Shown: positions 7,849-17,414, counted from the first letter of the stretch. The stretch: 49,539 nt of DNA from Cytobacillus sp. S13-E01 (GCF_029193815.1 NZ_JARFVC010000031.1:1-49539), one strand, 5' to 3'. A program made the numbers and translations. The notes: generated from the sequence alone by a model not told the origin.

Positions 7849-9516
7849 TTAAAATTCTTCTTTATCAATGGGATGAGTAGCTTCATAAACGAGCTGCTCA
7901 AGTTCCTTTTTATATTCTACTTCCTGCTCATCAGACCAGTTAAACTCTTTTTTCATAAACTGAGTTACTGTTTCTTTATGCTCCCGTACCCAGTTAATAT
8001 CAAAGAAGATAGCTCCTGTACGTCTAATGAAGAAGTCTACTGGTTTATAAGCAAGCTCATGATCAATTGCATATCGTAAACTAGCATAAACGACTGGATT
8101 AAGGTTTGCTGCTTTAGCCTTTTCTTTTTCATCTCTGTAATTGTTAAAGACAATATCTACATTTGAGCCATAACGATAAATAAGCTGCTTAGTGGTTTCT
8201 TCTGATAAGCCAATTGCTTTACCAGCGTTCATTTTATTAATCACAAACGTTTTAAAACCTTCGGAGCCACCAACATCTCCACCAGAGATGCGCAAGTCCT
8301 TTGTATCGATCTTAGGAAAACTTTTTCCTTCTTCTTCATGAAGCTGCTTAGTTACTATATCAACTATACTTTCAGCCATTTTTCGATAACCTGTTAATTT
8401 ACCACCAGCAATGGAAATAAACCCTGAATCTGAAACAAATATTTCATCCTTACGAGAAATTTCAGATGGTGACTTTCCTTCCTCATGGATCAAAGGTCTA
8501 AGTCCAGCCCAGCTTGACTCGACATCCTCTGCTGTAATTTTAACTTCTGGGAACATAAAGTCTATTGCACTTAGGACATAGTCACGATCCCAAGCAGTCA
8601 TTTTAGGGTGTGCAATGTCACCTTTGTAGACTGTGTCGGTCGTACCTACGTAAGTTTTGCCCTCCCTTGGAATCGCAAATACCATACGTCGATCAGGAGT
8701 GTCGAAATAAATAGCCTGTTTTAAAGGGAATCGTTTTCCATCAAATACTAAATGGATTCCTTTCGTTAATTTCAATGTTTTTCCTTTTTTAGATTTGTCA
8801 ATTTCCCTTAGTGTATCAACCCATGGACCGGCAGCATTAACAATTTTCTTAGCTCTTATTTCTTGCATAGAGCCATCTACTAAGTCTTCTGCTTTCACTC
8901 CTACCACTTTGCTGTTTTCATACACTAGATCCATAACCTTCATATAGTTAAGAGCATATGCACCTTTCTCTACAGCCTTTTTCATGACTTCAAGTGTTAG
9001 GCGCGCATCATCTGTTTTATATTCGACATAATAACCTGCACCTTTTATTCCATCACGTTTTAGTAATGGCTCACGCTTGATCGCCACTTCAGGTTTAAAC
9101 ATCTTTCTTCTTTCACTTTTTTTAACCCCAGCAAGGAAGTCATATACCTTTAACCCAATATTTGTTGTCAAAGGACCAAATGTTCCTCCTTTATAGAATG
9201 GAAGCATCATCCATTCGGGAGTTGTAACATGTGGGCCATTTTCATATACAATTGCACGTTCTTTCCCGACTTCTGCTACAACTCCGATATGAAATTGCTT
9301 TAAATAACGTAATCCGCCATGCACAAGCTTTGTTGATCTGCTAGATGTACCAGCAGCAATGTCCTGCATTTCGACAACAGCCACTTTTAATCCCCGTGAA
9401 ATGGCATCTAACGCAATACCCGCACCTGTAATACCCCCACCTATAACAAGGAGGTCCAATGATTCCTTTTGAATGGTTTCCTTAATGTCCGATCTTACTA
9501 AGTTTGTAAATTGCAT
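7849..9516 (-). CDS. glpD: Aerobic glycerol-3-phosphate dehydrogenase
   Basis: FAD-dependent, membrane-associated enzyme that oxidises sn-glycerol 3-phosphate to dihydroxyacetone phosphate and passes electrons to menaquinone. The 555-aa product matches Bacillus GlpD in length and in long conserved stretches: the FAD-binding LLVIGGGITGAGIALDA (about 23-39), AAGTSSRSTKLVHGGLRYLKQF and ENGPHVTTPEWMMLPF. I chose ATG 9516 because AAGGGA precedes it at normal spacing; an in-frame ATG at 9534 has no ribosome binding site. The leader contains a GlpP-type attenuator. glpF, glpK and glpP are not in the window, so the regulon is split here. Confidence 0.95.
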   Translation of the reverse strand: MQFTNLVRSDIKETIQKESLDLLVIGGGITGAGIALDAISRGLKVAVVEMQDIAAGTSSRSTKLVHGGLRYLKQFHIGVVAEVGKERAIVYENGPHVTTPEWMMLPFYKGGTFGPLTTNIGLKVYDFLAGVKKSERRKMFKPEVAIKREPLLKRDGIKGAGYYVEYKTDDARLTLEVMKKAVEKGAYALNYMKVMDLVYENSKVVGVKAEDLVDGSMQEIRAKKIVNAAGPWVDTLREIDKSKKGKTLKLTKGIHLVFDGKRFPLKQAIYFDTPDRRMVFAIPREGKTYVGTTDTVYKGDIAHPKMTAWDRDYVLSAIDFMFPEVKITAEDVESSWAGLRPLIHEEGKSPSEISRKDEIFVSDSGFISIAGGKLTGYRKMAESIVDIVTKQLHEEEGKSFPKIDTKDLRISGGDVGGSEGFKTFVINKMNAGKAIGLSEETTKQLIYRYGSNVDIVFNNYRDEKEKAKAANLNPVVYASLRYAIDHELAYKPVDFFIRRTGAIFFDINWVREHKETVTQFMKKEFNWSDEQEVEYKKELEQLVYEATHPIDKEEF

Positions 9517-9594
9517 ACCAACCGATCCCTTCATAATGACAATATTTAAATGTTTTTCTTTTTATCTCAAGATCACTGTCAGAAAAACAAAAAA

Positions 9595-9654
9595 AGAGAC
9601 CACAAATCAACTCTAATTTCCAATACTGAAAAATAGTAGAGTGATGTGGTCTCT
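9595..9654 (-). promoter_or_regulatory. glpD leader attenuator (likely GlpP antitermination target)
   Basis: On the minus strand the leader forms a long stem: AGAGACCACA (9595-9604) pairs perfectly with TGTGGTCTCT (9645-9654), extended inward by ATCAxCTCTA/TAGAGTGAT. Seven Ts follow, which makes an intrinsic terminator before glpD. In Bacillus the glpD leader terminator is overcome by the RNA-binding protein GlpP with glycerol 3-phosphate; the same control is inferred here. Confidence 0.8.
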
Positions 9655-9687
9655 CAAAGTCTCCATCCACAATATTAACTTGTTTAT

Positions 9688-9715
9688 AGTATAACACGAT
9701 ACAAATATCATTCAA
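9688..9715 (-). promoter_or_regulatory. glpD promoter
   Basis: On the minus strand -35 TTGAAT (9710-9715) and -10 TATACT (9688-9693) are 16 bases apart, about 35 bases upstream of the leader attenuator. Confidence 0.65.
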
Positions 9716-9726
9716 AGTCTTTTACT

Positions 9727-9821
9727 TAAGAAAAGCGCAGGGCGCCCGCCTATCGGCGACAAGCATAAGACGAGCCGGCTGGAAGGTTGTTCTTTACCTT
9801 CCGGACGGATTGGCTTATGAC
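9727..9821 (+). repeat. 95-bp dispersed repeat, copy A of a tandem pair
   Basis: GC-rich unit starting TAAGAAAAGCGCAGGGCGCC and ending GGCTTATGAC. It is identical over 95 bases to 9889-9983. An inverted, slightly diverged copy is at 296-395. It contains a GGAAGGTTGTTCTTTACCTTCC hairpin core, written here only in part: GGAAGGT/ACCTTCC. Confidence 0.85.
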
Positions 9822-9888
9822 CTCGAGTCGATGGTGCCCGGAGCTAGACACTAAAACTTAGTACAAATTTTTATACTTTCTTATCTTT

Positions 9889-9983
9889 TAAGAAAAGCGC
9901 AGGGCGCCCGCCTATCGGCGACAAGCATAAGACGAGCCGGCTGGAAGGTTGTTCTTTACCTTCCGGACGGATTGGCTTATGAC
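9889..9983 (+). repeat. 95-bp dispersed repeat, copy B of a tandem pair
   Basis: Exact copy of 9727-9821, with a 67-base AT-rich spacer (9822-9888) between them that itself matches the start of the window around 70-115. It ends 26 bases from the helicase stop codon. Confidence 0.85.
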
Positions 9984-10009
9984 TGGGACTCCCCTTGTCT
10001 CTTGATTTG

Positions 10010-13000
10010 CTAAATATTTAATATTTCCCTGATTTCTTGTTCAGTTATTGTTGATATTACTTGGTCTCCTGGTTGGACGACTGTTTCGATTAGTTCTTTT
10101 TTGTTTTGCTGAAGCTCATAAATTTTTTCTTCAATCGTACCTTGTGTGATTAATCGGATGACTTGTACGACATTTTTTTGGCCAATGCGGTGGGCTCTTC
10201 CTGCTGCTTGCTCCTCAACTGCTGGATTCCACCAAAGATCATATAAGATGACCGTATCCGCTCCTGTTAAGTTGAGTCCAGTATTTCCAGCTTTTAAAGA
10301 AATTAGAAAAATATCAGCATCCCCTTGATTAAACTGATCAACCATTTTGACCCGTTCTTTTGGAGCTGTTTGACCGTCCAAATAGAAGAAATTCAAACCA
10401 GAATTCGTTAATTGATCGCGAATAATCGAAAGCATACTCGTAAATTGTGAAAAGATCAACATCCGTCTACCATTCTCTAAGGCATTATTGACAATTTCCA
10501 TTAATTGCTGAAACTTTCCTGAATCCCCTTTGTAATTTTCCAAAAACAAGGAAGGATGGCAGCACAACTGGCGGAGTCTCGTCAAACCAGCCAAGATTTT
10601 AATACGACTTTTTTGAAAGCCTTCCCCTTGAAGCGATTCTTTTGATTCCTTTTGGATTTTCCCCAAATAGGCCAAGTATAGGTCTTTTTGTTGGTTTGTA
10701 AGCTCTGAATAGTTGACTGTTTCAATTTTGTCAGGCAATTCCTTTAATACGTCCTTCTTAAGCCTACGCAATAAAAACGGGCGAATCATTCTTGCCACCT
10801 TTTCCGGCTCAAGCTGGCGAAACGCCTTCTGATTAGGAAAGAAGTCTGGCATAACTGTTTGGAAAATGGACCAAAGCTCATCAATCGAATTTTCTATCGG
10901 TGTCCCACTAAGGGCAAAGCGTGTTTCTGTTTGAATATCCCTTACCGCCTTCGCAGTTTTTGTTGTATGATTTTTAATCGCCTGAGCTTCATCCAAAATA
11001 AGTGTGCTAAATTCAAGCTGGTTATAGGAATCAATATCCTGTCTTAATGTCGGATAGGATGTAATCCACACATCCGGCAATATATCACTTTGCAGCCTTT
11101 CAATCCGTTCTTCCGGCTTCCCAATAATTACTTCAGCTGTTAATGAGGGAGCAAATTTTTGAAATTCATTCTTCCAGTTATAGACGAGTGATGCAGGTGC
11201 TACAATCAATGCTGGCTTAGCGTCTTTGTTCAAATTTCTCTCTGATAGTATAAATGCAATACTTTGCAACGTTTTCCCTAGCCCCATATCGTCTGCCAGG
11301 ATGCCTCCGAGATGGTAAAACTTTAGAGTTTTAAGCCATTGGAAGCCGTAGTTCTGATAGTCTCTTAATTCAGCCTGTAGCAAATCAGGCAAATCGAATT
11401 CAAGCTCTTCTGGGTTTTTCAAACGGTTTAACAGCCTGCGAAACTGCTTTCCGTACTTGGCATTGCTGCCTTTTTCCTTATCTACCATTTCATCAAGCTG
11501 CATCCCTCTGTATATCGGAAGCTGAATCGTTTCCTTTTGCAGTTGCGATGATTTAATCTTAAACTCTTGAACCATGTTCTGAATGGCTTGGAACTCTTCA
11601 GATTCCAGTGATACGAATGCACCGCTTGGAAGCCGGTAATATTTTTTCTTTTCAACAACAGATTGAAGGATATTCCTGATCCCTTCCCGATCAATCCCTG
11701 CCATATCAAAGCTTACCTCCAGCCAATTGCCCGAAGAATCTACATCAATATTTGTAACTGGGGCATGATTGCCTGGTATAACTAATGACTTAACGGCATT
11801 CGTCAAGAGAATTTCCGCTTTATCTTCAAGTCGAGGGAGAATTTCATATAAAAACTCGAAAATATCATCTTCACCTTCTACATAAAGTCCTTTTCCATTC
11901 AACCTTAGAGAAGTGTCTTCAATCACATCCATTATTGCCTGTTCTTTCTCTGCATCCCTCATTAAAATAGGACCGCCTTTGTTAAGAGCTGTCTGTTCAA
12001 AGGGATTTATCTTTTCTTCACCGTAATGGAATTCCAATGAAACATGGAGAAGATCATCAACACGGTCGACATAAAGCCTTGCCAGCAGAGGATACTTTAC
12101 AATTTTGTTTGAAACGTTATCACTAATCTCCAATTTACCGACCTTACCAATTCTCGGCACAACATGAGAGATAAACGATTCAATTTGATCCTTAGCGATT
12201 GGCAGTACAGGGTTGTTTGACTGGTCAATTAATTTCTTCAGTTCCTTAATAAGTAATTGCTGTTCATCTGAAATTTTGTAAAAGTTATTGTCTAAAATGA
12301 TATATCCGTATAAGTCCAAATATTTAAAAGTAAGCAGTCCTGATAAGTCCAATTGAAACTCGTCTACTTTTCCTTTATCTAATTGAATAGAAAAGGGAAG
12401 TTCAGATTGATAGATTTTGATTTCATTAAAAGCTTCAGTTCCTATCTCAAAGCGAACCGAGCTGTTTTCAAGCTTTGTAAGAAGTTCATCTATAATCATC
12501 GGGGGTATACTAAGTGCTCGTTCATCCGATGATCCTGAGCCTCGATAAAAAGAAGCTTGGAATTCCTGGTAGATTTCCTCATATTTTATTGCATCCTGCA
12601 ATAGATTGATAATCTCTTGATCATCCTGAGTAAACTCCTGATCTGTCGGATCATAGGTAAAGCTTTTTGTAAAAGGGTACTGCACCTGAATTTTAATCGC
12701 CTTAAGAAATTCCTTTATTCTCTTTACAACATAGGTTCGCTTTTGGCCTACCTTTATTTCCAATGATAACAACTGTTTTGATGAGTAGTAAGGCTTATGT
12801 AATTTAATAATCCATTCTACTAATAGAGGAGACTTTGAGATCCCTGTCTTCTGTTCCATTCTCCCCTGTGAAAAACTAGAAAAGGTTTGAATAAACTGAT
12901 TAGTTAGCTGCTTTACATAGATGGCTTGTCTTTCTACCCTTTGCCTTTCTAGTTCCTGTTGTCGCAATTGCAAATCTTCCTGCTGTTTTTGTTTCCTATC

Positions 13001-13336
13001 AAGTAAACTCTGGTTAAATGTTTGAGAAGAACTGGATATTATAGATCTCCCCTGGGTACTTTCATGGATTTTAAGCATTACCGCGGCGATATGTTTGCAA
13101 GGTTCCCAGTATTTATCATATGCAGGACAGTTGCACTCTGAAGAAATTCCGATCCCATCGTCCTCAATTGTCACATGATAGGACTTTGACCCTTTTACTT
13201 TTGCACCCCAAATATTTCTAACGGGATCATGATATAATTCTCTAACACGGCCTTCACGATAGTAACCAAGCCCGCGGCGATAGACAGCATTTGTGAATAT
13301 ATCTTTTATGTCATCTTTTGTTAATTGATCGATCAT
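10010..13336 (-). CDS. SWIM zinc-finger SNF2-family helicase/translocase
   Basis: Large DNA-dependent ATPase of 1108 aa. The order is: N-terminal SWIM zinc finger (Cys68-x-Cys70...Cys80-x-His82), a coiled glutamine/glutamate-rich stretch (about 110-140), a middle SNF2-associated region, then two RecA-like lobes. Lobe one has Walker A DDMGLGKTLQ and Walker B LILDEAQAIKN. Lobe two contains FSQFTSML, LKAGNTGLNLTGAD and the arginine-finger motif AAGRAHRIGQ. All motor motifs are intact. The ATG has a GGAGGT site 7 bases upstream. The bacterial SNF2 group (YwqA/RapA-like) acts on DNA-bound protein or RNA polymerase complexes; the exact role is unknown. It is monocistronic. Confidence 0.93.
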   Translation of the reverse strand: MIDQLTKDDIKDIFTNAVYRRGLGYYREGRVRELYHDPVRNIWGAKVKGSKSYHVTIEDDGIGISSECNCPAYDKYWEPCKHIAAVMLKIHESTQGRSIISSSSQTFNQSLLDRKQKQQEDLQLRQQELERQRVERQAIYVKQLTNQFIQTFSSFSQGRMEQKTGISKSPLLVEWIIKLHKPYYSSKQLLSLEIKVGQKRTYVVKRIKEFLKAIKIQVQYPFTKSFTYDPTDQEFTQDDQEIINLLQDAIKYEEIYQEFQASFYRGSGSSDERALSIPPMIIDELLTKLENSSVRFEIGTEAFNEIKIYQSELPFSIQLDKGKVDEFQLDLSGLLTFKYLDLYGYIILDNNFYKISDEQQLLIKELKKLIDQSNNPVLPIAKDQIESFISHVVPRIGKVGKLEISDNVSNKIVKYPLLARLYVDRVDDLLHVSLEFHYGEEKINPFEQTALNKGGPILMRDAEKEQAIMDVIEDTSLRLNGKGLYVEGEDDIFEFLYEILPRLEDKAEILLTNAVKSLVIPGNHAPVTNIDVDSSGNWLEVSFDMAGIDREGIRNILQSVVEKKKYYRLPSGAFVSLESEEFQAIQNMVQEFKIKSSQLQKETIQLPIYRGMQLDEMVDKEKGSNAKYGKQFRRLLNRLKNPEELEFDLPDLLQAELRDYQNYGFQWLKTLKFYHLGGILADDMGLGKTLQSIAFILSERNLNKDAKPALIVAPASLVYNWKNEFQKFAPSLTAEVIIGKPEERIERLQSDILPDVWITSYPTLRQDIDSYNQLEFSTLILDEAQAIKNHTTKTAKAVRDIQTETRFALSGTPIENSIDELWSIFQTVMPDFFPNQKAFRQLEPEKVARMIRPFLLRRLKKDVLKELPDKIETVNYSELTNQQKDLYLAYLGKIQKESKESLQGEGFQKSRIKILAGLTRLRQLCCHPSLFLENYKGDSGKFQQLMEIVNNALENGRRMLIFSQFTSMLSIIRDQLTNSGLNFFYLDGQTAPKERVKMVDQFNQGDADIFLISLKAGNTGLNLTGADTVILYDLWWNPAVEEQAAGRAHRIGQKNVVQVIRLITQGTIEEKIYELQQNKKELIETVVQPGDQVISTITEQEIREILNI

Positions 13337-13454
13337 AGGATTACCTCCATTAAAACATAAAATGAAATACTATTACTTTCATACTTTCCAATTATCTATA
13401 AATTTAGACTGTAATACTAGATTCGAAACTAAAATTAATGTAAGTAACAATAAG

Positions 13455-13483
13455 GAAAAACACGGGGACGGTCCTCGTGTTTC
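13455..13483. repeat. REP-like palindrome (GGGGACGG family)
   Basis: AAACACG pairs with CGTGTTT around a GGGGACGGTCC-type core. Related copies lie at 33237-33315, 40118-40140 and 44064-44163. Confidence 0.7.
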
Positions 13484-13632
13484 TATAATAAAAGTTCGGA
13501 GAAATCTTTGTCAACCTCTCAATAAGCCATACTTTTTCGAGTGTCTTTGACGATTACCATAAGAATTAGCAAAAATAGGTTTATAATAACCAGACATAAG
13601 TATAAAATGAGAATAACAGTAAATAAATCTAA

Positions 13633-14379
13633 GTGGTGGTAAACTTGAAGGAATCAAATATTAATGGATTAAGCAAAAGTAATTTTTACAAGATTATTAA
13701 AATATTTGAAAAATATTCAGACATTATTGAGGCAGTTCTGTTATTCGGATCAAGAGCAAGAGGTGATTTTAAATCAACCTCTGACATTGATCTAGCAATC
13801 AAATTTAGAAAAGACAATAATCAGCTTTACAAAATTAGCGATTCTCTTTCTGAAGAAAACATTATTTATACATTTGATATAATAGACTACGAAAAAATCA
13901 GTAATGAAAAATTAAAGGATTATATTGATAAGGAAGGAAAAATAATCTTCTTAACTTCCCCTACAGGACAGGTGATGGATAATATGAATAAAGTAAAAGA
14001 TAAACTAGCCGATTTACAAAGGGCCTACAATAAACTTCATGAATGCCTTGAAAGAGATGCAAGCAAGGATGACCTTGTAATTGATGCAACGATTCAGCGC
14101 TTTGAATTTACCTATGAATTGTCATGGAAACTTATGAAGACTTACTTAGAATATAATGGCAACCTAGAAGTAACCAGTCCTAGGCGTACAATAAGAGAAG
14201 CATTCAAAGATGGAATTCTCTCAGATGGCGAGAAGTGGCTTAAAATGCTCGAAGATCGAAATAGAACTTCCCATACGTATAACGAAGACATTGCCCTAGA
14301 AATTTACAAGAATATTAAAGAAGACTATATAACGCTTTTTGATGCTTTGTTGAGTGAAATGAAAGTTCGTATTATTTAG
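13633..14379 (+). CDS. Fused minimal nucleotidyltransferase and HI0074-like substrate-binding (HEPN-type) protein
   Basis: Two halves that are usually separate genes of a MNT/HEPN toxin-antitoxin pair are joined in one 248-aa frame. Residues about 10-110 form a minimal nucleotidyltransferase with the active-site pattern GSRARGDFKSTSDIDLAI (GSxxxG...DxD). Residues about 118-245 resemble the HI0074/HEPN four-helix protein, with RFEFTYELSWKLMKTYLE and an RNRTSHTYNE segment that fits the R-x4-6-H HEPN motif. MNT domains of this type can AMPylate the HEPN partner and silence it. The start is uncertain: GTG 13630, GTG 13633 or TTG 13642 after GGTGG. Other copies of the MNT C-terminus occur as a fragment at 38772-39023. 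Confidence 0.85.
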   Translation: MVVNLKESNINGLSKSNFYKIIKIFEKYSDIIEAVLLFGSRARGDFKSTSDIDLAIKFRKDNNQLYKISDSLSEENIIYTFDIIDYEKISNEKLKDYIDKEGKIIFLTSPTGQVMDNMNKVKDKLADLQRAYNKLHECLERDASKDDLVIDATIQRFEFTYELSWKLMKTYLEYNGNLEVTSPRRTIREAFKDGILSDGEKWLKMLEDRNRTSHTYNEDIALEIYKNIKEDYITLFDALLSEMKVRII

Positions 14380-14422
14380 GGTTTCCACCCGGTTAATCAT
14401 GCTCAACAACAATGATTTCAAA

Positions 14423-14464
14423 AGAGGTAACAGCCCCTATTTTCTTTTGGGGTTGTTATCTCTT
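14423..14464 (+). terminator. Probable terminator after the MNT-HEPN gene
   Basis: AGAGGTAACAGCCCC pairs with GGGGTTGTTATCTCT, giving a long stem with a loop of about 11 bases. The T tract after it is poor. Confidence 0.5.
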
Positions 14465-14494
14465 GTATTATCTCGTTTATTTTAGGGTGAGGTC

Positions 14495-14545
14495 CAGGGG
14501 GACAGGTTCACTGTCCCACCATTTTTAGTGGGACGCGGTACCTGT
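14495..14545. repeat. REP-like palindromes (GGGACAG family)
   Basis: GGGACAG/CTGTCCC hairpin followed by a second half-copy GTGGGACGCGGTACCTGT. Relatives lie at 15393-15409, 17371-17400, 30306-30392, 35147-35233 and near 38670-38700. Confidence 0.65.
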
Positions 14546-14645
14546 GATGATCGCTAAAGTAACTTGAAACTGAATAGAATAAGTACACATGAGTTAATGT
14601 TCTCTAACCTTTTGAGAGTTACATCATCTCACTGTCCCCGTTCCA

Positions 14646-15325
14646 TCAACATTCTTTTCCAAAGTTATCAAGCAATGCACGCACTTCATCTGTTGATTTC
14701 GTGTTCATCAATTGATTTCTTAAGTCACCAGCACCACGTAATCCTTTGACATAAATTTTGAAAAAGCGATGAAGCCCTGTGATTGAACGTGGTAGTGCTT
14801 CCGCATATTGATCTTGAAGATCAAGCTGCAGTCTTAAAAGATCAAGGTATTCTTTACTGCTATGTTCTTTTGGCTCTTTTTCAAAAGCAAAAGGATTTTT
14901 AAAAATACCTCGCCCGATCATAACGCCATCAATACCATATTGCTCAGCAAGCTGCACCCAGTTTGACGGTCAGGAATGTCTCCATTGATTGTAAGTATTT
15001 GGTGCGATACGGTCACGTAATTTTTTGATTTCCGGAATTAGCTCCCAATGCGCATCTACTTGGCTCATTTCCTTTCTTGTAGGTAAATGAATAGAAAGGT
15101 TCGCAATATCCTTTTTAAAAATATGCGTTAGCCACTCCTCCCACTCATTTACATCCTCATAGCCAAGTCGTGTTTTCACGCTGACAGGCAGCCCATATTA
15201 ATATCGATGCCTTTAAATCCTAGTTCTGCCATGCCAATACTCATTTGACGGAAATATTCGGGATTATCCCCCCAAATATGTGCCACAATTGGCTGTTCAT
15301 CTTCTGTAAAAATCGACTGGTATTT
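14646..15325 (-). pseudogene. tRNA-dihydrouridine synthase remnant
   Basis: Decayed gene for the flavoenzyme that reduces uridine to dihydrouridine in tRNA. Pieces in order on the minus strand: [20 protein letters not shown] and GIDINMGC (about 15320-15185); then, after loss of the segment that normally follows the MGCP motif, [16 protein letters not shown] to RDRIAPNT (15179-14990); then, after a frame change, [22 protein letters not shown] to the C-terminus (14957-14646). The FMN-phosphate-binding GVMIGRG motif survives, but the catalytic cysteine region is deleted and the N-terminal third is missing. At least two frame breaks make it non-functional. Confidence 0.85.
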
Positions 15326-15332
15326 TTATAAA

Positions 15333-15378
15333 CAAAAAAGCAGATGGTATAGATTTTTTCTATATCAACTGCTTTTCT
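15333..15378. terminator. Terminator-like hairpin
   Basis: AAAAGCAG...TATAGA pairs with TCTATA...CTGCTTTT around a T-rich loop, with A and T tracts on both sides, so it could work in both directions. It lies where the missing 5' part of the dihydrouridine synthase gene should be. Confidence 0.55.
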
Positions 15379-15379
15379 A

Positions 15380-15787
15380 TTAAAGGGACAGAGGGACATA
15401 CTGTGTCCCGAAAAGGTCTAACCCTTCGGTGAATAAACGTGACCGTGGAACAGGTTCCTTGTCCAGCTTGTCTATCAATTTTTATCATTCAATAACTATA
15501 GAAAAAACGTCAATCGTTGTTAAAAACTATAAAATCTATCTAAATTATTGTTGCGCGAAACTTTTTTCATCCGGAAATTTTATGGGGTAATATTTCTTTA
15601 CTAAAAGTAACCCCTAACTTTAAATCTTAGGTGGTCACCTATTTTCCGTTTTTTTAAATTTAAATTTTAATTGTAAAAATGTTTTGGGACTAGCAACCTC
15701 GTCCCTTTAGGCGTTTTTTGGTGAAAGTACTTACTATAAAAAAACAGCTTTATACCCCTAGAAAATTAAATCCATCCAAACTACTTT
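15380..15787. other. Gene-free stretch with a REP-like hairpin
   Basis: GGGACA (15393-15398) pairs with TGTCCC (15404-15409), and a GTTCCTTGTCC half-copy follows near 15452. The rest is AT-rich. AGGTGGTCACCT at 15629-15640 is a short palindrome. No gene was seen. Confidence 0.4.
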
Positions 15788-17269
15788 TCACCAATACTCT
15801 TCTTCACCATACTGATCAGGTGCTTTCCCTTTACTTTCTTTCACATATGGTTGAAATGGCTCTGAAACCGTCTCGCGAATGCTGTCCATTTCGACTATAA
15901 ACGACCACTCATCTCCAAAATCATACAAATACAAGAAACGCTGGCCTGATACCAATCCTAACCCACCAATCTGAACCTTATTTGACTTAGGATGCTCATC
16001 AAAGTCATGTGGCGAAGTAATGCAGTCATTTGACCACTTTTTACCGTCCATGAAAAAAGAATAAAGATGATCATCATCAAAATCAAAGGAATTTATGATC
16101 ATATAGTGTAAGTGTTCCATTGTATGTTTGCCAGATAAGACTACTTTTCTCCAAACTCCACTCGATAATGAAACTCTAAAAGTATAGATACCTTCGATAA
16201 ATTTCCTCCTATTTCTCGGCAGAGTTCTATGTAAGCTTTCATTGGGATAAAGACTCTTAAACGGCAAAAAAAACGGCTGTGAGCTTTGATCCACTTCCAT
16301 CCTCTCGAATATTGCATTAACCACCATATCTGGTATTTCTCCATACATCATATCTTCTAATTCAGCACCTGGAATTGGATTAACCTCTCCACTTACTCTT
16401 CTTTCAGGAATATTCCAAATTTGTAAATTTCGATCAAGGAGTAAAATTGGAATTACTTTTGACCCAAAATCTGTTAACATAATTGACTTAGCGAAATATT
16501 GATTCTTTCTATAATATGTGTCTACATGCTCCTGATCAATTTCGCACTCCCAAAAACCGAACCATTCAAAGTAAAGTAAAAAATATCCCCATTTATCAAG
16601 GCGATCTGCTAATATCCTCTCCTTCAAGTTTCCACTTTCTTGAAGAAATATTTTGTACCCTTCCTTTTCTTCGCTAAGCATGAAAAATATTTCCTGTAGT
16701 GAAAATGTAAGAGAATTGTATCTTTCATTCAGAAGCCTTGCCCAGTTTACATCAACCCATAATATTTCCAGTAAAAAGAAATATTTTTCTATATCCGTTA
16801 ATTCCTTGTACAACTGGAGTCTATCTGCTTGCTCTAATGTAAATTTCCCTCCTTTCCCAGACTCCTTTTTCAGCAATTGGCCACTTAGACCAAGAAAATA
16901 GAATAAATGTATATATGGATAGTATTCTTGCTCCGTATGACTTGTTGCTGCTTCATTTCTAACAGTCATCCTATTGTTAATCTCCGGCAAATGCCTCCTA
17001 GAAATGTATTCCATCGTCTTCGTTAAATGTATTGGATGATTTTCGACATAGCTGATAAATTGCTCGAAATCCCTCACCAGAGTTATAGGAAAAGGTTCCT
17101 TTTTAAAAAAGTTATCCGTTTCTAATTCGATCTCCTTTTTTCCATTCTCATACTTCTTTCCAATATCCTCAGACACATCCCAAAGCTCATCAAATGATAG
17201 CTGTCCATTATTTTTACTCTTCGAATTTAGCCCATTATTATTTTTCATTTCATTATGGTCTTTTGTCAT
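15788..17269 (-). CDS. Protein with C-terminal pRiA4b ORF-3-like domain
   Basis: Unassigned 493-aa soluble protein. The C-terminal 130 residues (from IYTFRVSLSSGVWRKVVLSG through HLHYMIINSFDFDDDHLYSFF to LYDFGDEWSFIVEMD) match the plasmid pRiA4b ORF-3 family pattern, a domain of unknown function common in bacteria. The N-terminal 350 residues are helical and charged, with no recognised domain, membrane segment or signal. GAGGGG lies upstream of the ATG. It stands alone between REP-rich intergenic regions. The name describes a domain, not a function. Confidence 0.8.
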   Translation of the reverse strand: MTKDHNEMKNNNGLNSKSKNNGQLSFDELWDVSEDIGKKYENGKKEIELETDNFFKKEPFPITLVRDFEQFISYVENHPIHLTKTMEYISRRHLPEINNRMTVRNEAATSHTEQEYYPYIHLFYFLGLSGQLLKKESGKGGKFTLEQADRLQLYKELTDIEKYFFLLEILWVDVNWARLLNERYNSLTFSLQEIFFMLSEEKEGYKIFLQESGNLKERILADRLDKWGYFLLYFEWFGFWECEIDQEHVDTYYRKNQYFAKSIMLTDFGSKVIPILLLDRNLQIWNIPERRVSGEVNPIPGAELEDMMYGEIPDMVVNAIFERMEVDQSSQPFFLPFKSLYPNESLHRTLPRNRRKFIEGIYTFRVSLSSGVWRKVVLSGKHTMEHLHYMIINSFDFDDDHLYSFFMDGKKWSNDCITSPHDFDEHPKSNKVQIGGLGLVSGQRFLYLYDFGDEWSFIVEMDSIRETVSEPFQPYVKESKGKAPDQYGEEEYW

Positions 17270-17414
17270 ATTGATTTCCCCTCAAGTAATTTCTTCTTAG
17301 TCCGCAAATAGACTAATTTTTGCATAGAAAACAAGTATAGAACTTGCTCGGTCCTCCCCCAACTGCAGGACAGAGGGACAAACCTATCCGCTCGTCCCTT
17401 AATTCCCTATGTTC

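Noticed and set aside
7690-8079. 129-aa plus-strand frame
   Set aside because: Crosses the glpD terminator and the antisense of glpD; no evidence of coding.
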